From JBCCFX01 sp039029515 (lineage in GTDB: Bacteria > Planctomycetota > Phycisphaerae > Phycisphaerales > SM1A02): DNA of 20,875 nt. Numbering within the stretch: the stretch's first letter is position 1; each line of letters begins with the position of its first letter. The position numbers were made by a program, and so were the translations under genes. Shown here piece by piece: positions 15,537 through 20,875 of this stretch. The notes under the pieces were generated by a model. That model was not told the DNA's origin, did no database searches, and saw nothing but the letters and a program-made list of their open reading frames with translations. The DNA lies in NCBI GenBank assembly GCA_039029515.1, contig JBCCFX010000046.1, positions 1 through 20,875 of the forward strand, read 5' to 3'.

Positions 15537-15658
15537 CGACGGACATTATCGTCACACCCTGACGATCAGGTGTGGATCGATTGACAATCGGCAATGGATA
15601 CGTCACGCTCTGGTGGTCCGGCGTGCAAGATTCAGGCCGGATCCGAATCGAATCATTA

Positions 15659-15683
15659 AAGATCCGTCCTTGCGTCGGATCTT
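15659..15683 (+). promoter_or_regulatory. Hairpin just before a ribosome site
   Basis: An 8-bp perfect stem (AAGATCCG at 15659-15666, CGGATCTT at 15676-15683, 9-base loop) ends one base before the GGGAGG ribosome site (15685-15690) of the small membrane protein gene. It could modulate translation or protect the mRNA 5' end. It has no T-run, so it is not a terminator. Confidence 0.35.
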
Positions 15684-15698
15684 CGGGAGGACGTCAAT

Positions 15699-16031
15699 AT
15701 GACGCAGATTCCAACCGCAATGCCGCCGGCTCAGCCGGGCGCTCCCATGATGCGACCGCACCGTGGCGGCATGTTGCTGGCCTTCGCAATTCTCGGCTGG
15801 CTCGTGTGTGCGATCTTCAGCATCGTGGCCTATTTCATGGCCGCGGCTGACATGAAGGAGATCGACGCGGGCCGGATGGATCCTGAAGGCCGAGGTCTCA
15901 CCCAGGCGTCCAAGATCATTGCACTGATCCAGTTGATCCTGTTGGTGCTTGTGATCGTGGTCTTTGGCGCCATCATGCTGCTCGGCGTCATTGCCGCAGG
16001 CGCATCAGCGGCGAGTGGTGCCGGTCCGTAA
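15699..16031 (+). CDS. DUF4190-like small membrane protein
   Basis: This encodes 110 residues behind a good GGGAGG ribosome site 8 bases before the ATG. A Pro/Met-rich N-terminus (about 1-20) precedes two transmembrane helices, GGMLLAFAILGWLVCAIFSIVAYFM (23-47) and IIALIQLILLVLVIVVFGAIMLL (73-95). Between them lies the loop ADMKEIDAGRMDPEGRGLTQASK, which matches the 'DL..m.aGrMDp.GrgLT.aG' signature seen in planctomycete DUF4190-like proteins. The molecular function is unknown. It is followed 8 bases later by a DUF2752 gene on the same strand, and the two are probably co-transcribed. Confidence 0.82.
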   Translation: MTQIPTAMPPAQPGAPMMRPHRGGMLLAFAILGWLVCAIFSIVAYFMAAADMKEIDAGRMDPEGRGLTQASKIIALIQLILLVLVIVVFGAIMLLGVIAAGASAASGAGP

Positions 16032-16039
16032 GACGGTGA

Positions 16040-16468
16040 ATGAACGACGGCAACGTGTTCCTCACGGTTGAGCACCGACGACTCCGTATACACACGCTCA
16101 CGATGGCATTGGCCATCGTGGGCGTCTGGGGCGCGCTGATCCTTGCGATCCAGTTGCTGGATCGCGCGCGAGGCACCACCACGACGGTCTGCATGTTCAA
16201 GCGCTTCACCGGCGTGGAATGTCCCACGTGCGGCTCGACGCGCGCAACAGTTGCCCTCGCGCGCGGCGACGTCGTCGATGCGTTCCTGTGGAATCCGCTC
16301 ATCATGGTGATCATGCTGGGCGCGACGATCTGGCTCGTGCTGTCGGTCGGCTTTGCCCGGACCGTTCGCCTGGACATGCCACGTCGTCACCGGTGGATTG
16401 TGCCGCTGGTGACCATCGCGCTGGTGCTGATCAATTGGTCGTATGTTCTCTGGTTTCGTCCGCTGTGA
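16040..16468 (+). CDS. DUF2752 membrane protein
   Basis: This encodes 142 residues. The first hydrophobic helix is at about 21-40, then CMFKRFTGVECPTCGSTRATVAL (51-73), the defining DUF2752 motif with Cys51, Cys61, Cys64 and Arg67. Next comes GDVVDAFLWNPL near 76-87, with two more helices at about 88-105 and 120-138. These small inner-membrane proteins are widespread, and the CxxC pair suggests metal or redox binding; function is not established. It starts 8 bases after the DUF4190-like gene. The last 38 bases overlap the 3' end of the convergent cstA-like gene, so both reading frames use the same DNA. Confidence 0.88.
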   Translation: MNDGNVFLTVEHRRLRIHTLTMALAIVGVWGALILAIQLLDRARGTTTTVCMFKRFTGVECPTCGSTRATVALARGDVVDAFLWNPLIMVIMLGATIWLVLSVGFARTVRLDMPRRHRWIVPLVTIALVLINWSYVLWFRPL

Positions 16469-18218
16469 TGGCCGTCGCCTGACGGAGTGCCAGTGCGAAT
16501 CGAATAGTCGCCACGATCACGAAGCCACATGCAAGCAACAGAAGCACCATGCCGGCGGCGGCAAAGATGTACGTCGAAGGCTCATCGGCGTCGAACTTGT
16601 CACGCACCTTGTACATCAGCGCAGCGATGGCAGTGGCCACCATGAAAATCGCGGGAACCAGCGCGAACCACGGCGATTTCCCGCGCTGCAGCAGCCAGAT
16701 GCCGACCGTCGTCAAAGTCAGTGCGCCAATGAGTTGATTCCCCGCGCCGAAGAACGGCCACATCGCGTCGAGCGCTTCCTTCGAGAATACAAAGATCAGC
16801 ATGAGACCGATCGCGATCGCTGCGCCGGCGATCTGCATGCCGCGCGTCGAACGATCCTTCGGCACGATGCCAAGTTGCTGCGCGAGTTCTTCGACGAGGT
16901 AGCGCGTCAGGCGGACTGATGTGTCGAGCGTCGTGACGAGAAAGCCTTCAATGATCAGAATGCCGAGCACGCTGCCGATGGCGATCGGAATGCCAAGTTC
17001 GCTGAACAGACGACCGCAGCCGACGGCGAATGTCAGAATCCAGCCGCCGCCCGACGTCATCGTGGTGCCGTACTCGTTGAACGTCATCTGGCTCGCAACA
17101 GCGCCGAGCACGAGCAGTGCGAGAAAGCTCTCGAGGATCATGGCGTTGTAGCCGACGCGGCGGCAATCACTCTCGCGCGGGATCTGTTTGATCGTAGTGC
17201 CGGTCGCCACGAGGCTGTGAAAACCACTGATCGCACCGCAGGCGATGGTGATAAACATGATCGGCCAGACCGGTCCGGTGGCTGCGCTGCCTTCGCTGAT
17301 GCGTTCGATCGGCATCTGCATCGTCGCGGTGTCACCGCCGGAAATCCCGGCGACGAGCGTCCCGACGACGAGCAGGATCAGGCCGCCGTACAGAATCTGT
17401 ACGTTCATGAAATCGCGGGGTTGGATGATGAGCCAGACAGGAATCCAGCTTGCGAAGAACAGGTACATCACGAGCACGAATTGCCACGTGTTCATGCTCA
17501 GGCTGACCGGCATGAAGAACCCGAGGACAACACCTGCAGCACCAATGATGCCTGCGAGCACGAACACGGGAAATGTCGGTACATGACGTTTGTGAATCAA
17601 CCAGCCGAGGAACGGCGCGACGAGCGTCATCACGATGACCGAGGTTGTCGCGATGCCGCCGATGATGCCGACGGTTTCGCCATTGTCGGTCACGCGCGTG
17701 CGGAGAAGCGACTGCGATTCATTAAGGCCGAGTGACGCAAGCGGATACGCGCTCTGCAGGGCGCTCGCGGACAATTTCAGGAAGATCGCATTGACGACCG
17801 AAATGACGATGAGCAGGAGCAGCAGGAACAGGATGTAGCCAGAGGTTCCAAGCGTCCGGCGTGCGACTTCAGCGATCGTCTTGCCGCCTTCGCGGAGCGA
17901 CACGAACATCGATGACATGTCGTGCACCGCGCCGTAGAAGATGCCGCCGATGACGATCCAGAGCCATGCCGGTCCCCAGCCGTACGACAACGCGATGATC
18001 GGACCGATGATCGGTCCGGCGCCGGCGATAGATGCGAAGTGGTGCGCGAACACGACGGTCGATGGCGATTTGACGAAGTCGACACCGTCCGCACATGCGT
18101 CGGCGGGTGTCGGTCGCGAGTCATCAGGATCGAACTGCGCGGCGATCACGCGCGCATAGGTGCGCGATGCAATGAAGAGGATGATGCCGCCAACTGCGAC
18201 GACGAGAAGCAGGTTCAT
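16431..18218 (-). CDS. cstA: CstA-family carbon starvation / peptide or pyruvate transporter
   Basis: This encodes 595 residues and is a polytopic inner-membrane protein with about 14 hydrophobic segments. The N-terminal CstA domain is clear: FVKSPSTVVFAHHFASIAGAGPIIGPIIALSYGWGPAWLW at about 48-87, then YGAVHDMSSMFVSLREGGK. A central GAISGFHSLVATGTTIKQI stretch near 325 matches the conserved core, and the C-terminal part has AMWPFFGAGNQLIGALTL near 502. E. coli CstA (about 700 residues) is longer; shorter homologues like this are common. E. coli members take up peptides or pyruvate during starvation; the substrate here is unknown. The ATG at 18218 has no strong ribosome site and lies 53 bases after the asparaginase gene in the same direction. 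The 3' end overlaps the convergent DUF2752 gene by 38 bases. Confidence 0.93.
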   Translation of the reverse strand: MNLLLVVAVGGIILFIASRTYARVIAAQFDPDDSRPTPADACADGVDFVKSPSTVVFAHHFASIAGAGPIIGPIIALSYGWGPAWLWIVIGGIFYGAVHDMSSMFVSLREGGKTIAEVARRTLGTSGYILFLLLLLIVISVVNAIFLKLSASALQSAYPLASLGLNESQSLLRTRVTDNGETVGIIGGIATTSVIVMTLVAPFLGWLIHKRHVPTFPVFVLAGIIGAAGVVLGFFMPVSLSMNTWQFVLVMYLFFASWIPVWLIIQPRDFMNVQILYGGLILLVVGTLVAGISGGDTATMQMPIERISEGSAATGPVWPIMFITIACGAISGFHSLVATGTTIKQIPRESDCRRVGYNAMILESFLALLVLGAVASQMTFNEYGTTMTSGGGWILTFAVGCGRLFSELGIPIAIGSVLGILIIEGFLVTTLDTSVRLTRYLVEELAQQLGIVPKDRSTRGMQIAGAAIAIGLMLIFVFSKEALDAMWPFFGAGNQLIGALTLTTVGIWLLQRGKSPWFALVPAIFMVATAIAALMYKVRDKFDADEPSTYIFAAAGMVLLLLACGFVIVATIRFALALRQATAITADETREHTTN

Positions 18219-18271
18219 GGTGATCGATAGCTTCGACCATGAGGATGCTGGTTGTCAATTCATCGTCATGC

Positions 18272-19324
18272 CTACTCGAAACACGGCGTGGCCATCTCTG
18301 TCCGCGCGCCGCGGGCATCGGCGACGCAGAACGATCGCTTGCCGAACATGCATGCGCTGCCGTACTCGCCATCCTTGCGGACGGCATAGATGACCGCGTT
18401 GAAGTTCGGCGTTCCCTTGGCGTTGAGCAGTTCTCGTCGTTTCGTATGCCGGGCGATCCAGCGGAGCGTCTTCAGACACGCTTCTGTCGGATCGTCGCCG
18501 CGTTCCATGTGCTGGACGGTCTGGAATCCGCCAGCGGATTGAATGACGGACTCGCCTCGCCCGGTCGCACCTGCGGAACCGACTTCGTTGTCGGTGAAGA
18601 TGCCCGCGCCGATGATCGGTGAGTCGCCGACACGACCGGGAATCTTGAAGCTCAGGCCGCTGGTCGTGGTGCAGCCGGCGAGATCACCTCGGGTATTGAC
18701 GGCGCTGCAGTGGATCGTGCCGTATGTGAACGGAATCGGTCCTTCGGCACGAGCCTGTTCGCGTCCTTCGAGCGGAATCTGCTGGTCCTGATCGAGCCAG
18801 TCGTCGCCGGGATTCAGATTCGCCTTCCAGCGTAACCAGACTTCGCGGGCGCGGTCGGTGAGCAGGTTGGCTTCTTCGTAGCCAAGGTGGCGTGCGAATC
18901 GCAATGCACCATCACCAACGATCATGCAGTGATCTGTGCGCGTGCAGACGTCGAGCGCGACCGATGCCGGATTCATGATGTTGCGCAGCGAAGCCACCGC
19001 GCCGGCTTTGTGTGTCGGCCCGTGCATGACCGCCGCATCGAGTTCGACAACACCATCTTCGTTCGGCAGGCCGCCGTACCCGACGGACATGTCATCGGGA
19101 TCATTCTCGACGATGTTTACGCCGCGCACGATTGCGACGAGCGGATCAACGTCATCGGACATGAGTTCCCAGGCACGTTGTACCGTGGCGAGACCGTTAC
19201 CAGATGCAATGACGGTTGCGCGCTTCATCGTGCGCGGTTGGGGAGCGGCGAGTGTGGCAACGCCGGGAAGCGCTGCGGCGCCGGCGGCGATGAACGATCG
19301 ACGATCAAGGTGTGATGTGGTCAT
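18272..19324 (-). CDS. Tat-exported N4-(beta-N-acetylglucosaminyl)-L-asparaginase (glycosylasparaginase family)
   Basis: This encodes 350 residues from the ATG at 19324; a GTG two codons earlier is also in frame. The N-terminus carries a twin-arginine signal (DRRSFIAAGAAALPG, about 7-21), so the folded enzyme is probably exported. The Ntn-hydrolase core is complete: IVGDGALRFA near 135, TYGTIHCSAVNTRGDLAG (200-217) holding the nucleophile Thr203 at the self-cleavage site, TTTSGLSFKIPGRVGDSPIIGAG near 219-241, and GATGRGE near 252. The residue before Thr203 is Gly, as in isoaspartyl-peptidase-like relatives, where classical glycosylasparaginases have Asp; the rest of the signature fits glycosylasparaginase better. 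It would cut the GlcNAc-Asn bond or related beta-aspartyl bonds outside the cytoplasm. It sits between a flippase-like gene and cstA on one strand. Confidence 0.9.
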   Translation of the reverse strand: MTTSHLDRRSFIAAGAAALPGVATLAAPQPRTMKRATVIASGNGLATVQRAWELMSDDVDPLVAIVRGVNIVENDPDDMSVGYGGLPNEDGVVELDAAVMHGPTHKAGAVASLRNIMNPASVALDVCTRTDHCMIVGDGALRFARHLGYEEANLLTDRAREVWLRWKANLNPGDDWLDQDQQIPLEGREQARAEGPIPFTYGTIHCSAVNTRGDLAGCTTTSGLSFKIPGRVGDSPIIGAGIFTDNEVGSAGATGRGESVIQSAGGFQTVQHMERGDDPTEACLKTLRWIARHTKRRELLNAKGTPNFNAVIYAVRKDGEYGSACMFGKRSFCVADARGARTEMATPCFE

Positions 19325-19361
19325 GGCCACAGCGTACCGACCGGCTCGCGAAGGGCAACGA

Positions 19362-20432
19362 TTAGTCTGCCGTGACGCCTGCCGTGTGGGCAGCAGCGTT
19401 CGCTCGATCGCGCATCACGTGCTGCCAGCGTCGTCGAAGCCATACGAGGGCGGCGAGGCCGGTGGGAAGCACGATCATCAATTCGCCGGCGGAGACGATG
19501 AGCCCGAGTGAATACACCGTGCTGTCGATTTCTTCGGTCGAGATTGAATTCGTCGCAAGCATGCCCGCAACAAACGCGATCGCGGCTTCACGCCACCCGA
19601 CGCGGCCAAGTGGGTTGATGCTGAGCATGAGATCGGTGTACGCGAGGAGCATGACTTCGTACACATTCAGGTCAAGACCGAGAATGCGCACGCCGCACCA
19701 CATCCGCACGCCGATCGCGGCGATCTCGAGAAGTCGGAGTCCGATCGCGACGCCGAGGATTCGACGATTGCTCAGGACCAGATCGAGGCCCTGGCCGTAT
19801 CGCTCCACAATGGTGTGGCGTGTGATGATCGACAGCACGTAACCAAACACGAGCAGCAGTACGCCGGTGAGCAACAGCGTGATGAGATCGATATCCTGCC
19901 GGATGATCGTGGCGCCGAAACACGCGGCAATCGTGATCACGACGGTGAAGGTGATCGCTGCGATCCATGCGCCGATCTGGAGCAAGCTCAGCCCATCGAT
20001 GCGCAAGTGATAAATGATGCGCACGATCAAGCCTGCGCGTACCGGGGCGTAATTCAACACGCTCGCCACGAGATTGAGATAGTGCAGGTGGCTGAAGCGT
20101 GTCTTCTTGTACGGCTGCATCGTGGACCAGAAGACGGTGCCGTTCACGAACAAGCTGACGAGCGTGCAGGCGATCAAGCCGGCGATGTAGCGCCAGTCCG
20201 CGTTGAGCAGATCGCGAAATCCATCTGGTTCCTGAACGACCTGGTAGATGCACCACGACAGCAGGCCGAGACCGATCACAAAGCCGATGAGCTGCGTGAT
20301 GATCTGCCGGCGTGAGAGACGGCTGCTGGCTGTCGGTTCCTGGTTCGTCACGGTTGCTCGCGGTGTCTGGTTGGATGATGCACGGATGTCATCCCGCGGA
20401 AGATCGGCGGAATCGCTCTCGCGTAATGACAT
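19362..20432 (-). CDS. Flippase-like / lysylphosphatidylglycerol-synthase-type TM protein (UPF0104)
   Basis: This encodes 356 residues from the ATG at 20432; one at 20450 is also possible. About 45 polar N-terminal residues precede eight or so transmembrane helices. Family features are GLGLLSWCIYQVVQEPDGFRDLLNADWRYIAG near 50-80, YLNLVASVLNYAPVRAGLIVRIIYHL near 118-143 and SINPLGRVGWREAAIAF near 276-292, the conserved pattern of the LPG-synthase/flippase-like domain (UPF0104). Such proteins are proposed to flip or modify lipids or lipid-linked sugars; no catalytic domain is fused here. The start overlaps the end of the GT2 gene upstream by 44 bases, so the two probably work together, for example a polyprenyl-sugar made by the GT2 and moved by this protein. 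That pairing is inference. Confidence 0.82.
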   Translation of the reverse strand: MSLRESDSADLPRDDIRASSNQTPRATVTNQEPTASSRLSRRQIITQLIGFVIGLGLLSWCIYQVVQEPDGFRDLLNADWRYIAGLIACTLVSLFVNGTVFWSTMQPYKKTRFSHLHYLNLVASVLNYAPVRAGLIVRIIYHLRIDGLSLLQIGAWIAAITFTVVITIAACFGATIIRQDIDLITLLLTGVLLLVFGYVLSIITRHTIVERYGQGLDLVLSNRRILGVAIGLRLLEIAAIGVRMWCGVRILGLDLNVYEVMLLAYTDLMLSINPLGRVGWREAAIAFVAGMLATNSISTEEIDSTVYSLGLIVSAGELMIVLPTGLAALVWLRRRWQHVMRDRANAAAHTAGVTAD

Positions 20433-20847
20433 AGATCGCCCGGACCGCATCGCGCCATCCGATCTTTTTGCCGGCTTCCATGCCTCGGGGTTCGTATCGG
20501 ATCGGAATCTCCGTCACGCGAGCCTTCTTTCGGGCGAGGCTGGCGACGATCTGTGGTTCGATTCCGAAGCGCTGCTCGGTGAGCATGGGTCGGATGTCCC
20601 GCAGCACGCGGACCGGCAGGACTTTGTAGCAGCACTCCATATCGCGAACGCGAAAACCGGTCATCAGGTTGCTCGCCCATGTCAGCGCGCCGTTCCCGAA
20701 GGCATGAATGCGGTGCTTGAGACCGGTCACCGGATGATGGTCGCCCCAGCGCGTGCCGAGGACAGCATCGGCGCTGTCGGCAATGATCGGTGCGATCAGC
20801 GCAGGAAAGTCGTTGGGATCATATTCGAGGTCGGCGTCCAGAATGAT
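20389..20847 (-). CDS. Glycosyltransferase family 2, DPM1-like (5' part missing)
   Basis: The C-terminal 152 residues of a GT2 enzyme are visible. They begin with ILDADLEYDPNDFPALIAPI, where DADLEYDP is the DXD-bearing metal/nucleotide-sugar motif. DAVLGTRW, FRVRDMECCYKVLPVRVL, RFGIEPQIVASLARKKARVTEIPIRYEPRG and AGKKIGWRDAVRAIYVI follow; all are hallmarks of polyprenyl-phosphate glycosyltransferases of the dolichol-phosphate mannosyltransferase type. The N-terminal nucleotide-binding half lies beyond the window. The frame should continue to the right edge but meets an in-frame TAA at 20848-20850, and the last ~28 bases look unlike coding sequence (see findings). The stop at 20389 overlaps the flippase-like gene. 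Confidence 0.82.
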   Translation of the reverse strand: MILDADLEYDPNDFPALIAPIIADSADAVLGTRWGDHHPVTGLKHRIHAFGNGALTWASNLMTGFRVRDMECCYKVLPVRVLRDIRPMLTEQRFGIEPQIVASLARKKARVTEIPIRYEPRGMEAGKKIGWRDAVRAIYVITRERFRRSSAG

Positions 20848-20875
20848 TTAGAGATCAAAATAAAAGACCCCGCAC

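Noticed and set aside
15075..15606. Plus- and minus-strand frames of 100-210 codons over the CNNM gene
   Set aside because: Shadows of the CNNM/CorC protein; composition is Arg/His- or Asp/Glu-rich with no recognisable domain.

Overview
The window looks like a chromosomal piece from a planctomycete, most likely of the Phycisphaerae. The main clues are large secreted proteins built from 'GACC...CD..GG...GDG..C' cysteine-rich repeats, dockerin-like EF-hand tails ('DVNGDGTVD', 'DNTPDNGDGT.G...NIDD'), and a DUF4190-like small membrane protein of planctomycete type. This is judged from protein style only; no rRNA is present. Both ends cut genes, and the last ~28 bases at the right do not continue the reading frame they enter, so the window may be a whole assembled contig.

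Layout. 1-5739: three secreted proteins. Two are tandem minus-strand paralogues (Cys-rich repeats plus a proprotein-convertase-type P domain; the first runs off the left edge). The third is a plus-strand protein with two dockerin-like repeats, closed by a clear rho-independent terminator. 5872-6297: membrane-anchored thioredoxin. 6420-10072: an accessory cassette with two overlapping minus-strand genes of unknown function, divergent from a plus-strand OLD-family ATPase/TOPRIM nuclease. It lies directly beside the 3' end of the tmRNA gene (10127-10474, minus), a classic island integration site. 10488-10590: a cluster of 7-nt repeats between tmRNA and adk. 11202-13130: adenylate kinase (minus) and recJ (plus), divergent. 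A second heptamer cluster follows recJ. 13219-15536: two overlapping CNNM/CBS membrane proteins (minus). 15699-16468: two small plus-strand membrane proteins (DUF4190-like and DUF2752). 16431-20875: a minus-strand run consisting of a GT2 glycosyltransferase fragment, a flippase-like membrane protein, a Tat-exported glycosylasparaginase and a CstA-type transporter.

How it fits together. Most of the window is ordinary housekeeping (ssrA, adk, recJ, ion and peptide/pyruvate transport, envelope lipid or glycan handling) plus secreted multi-domain proteins that are typical of the group. The part most likely to be an undescribed system is the ssrA-adjacent cassette. There, an OLD-type nuclease faces a two-gene operon across an AT-rich intergenic region with operator-like palindromes. 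This arrangement and position suggest a mobile defence module. That is inference, not demonstrated.
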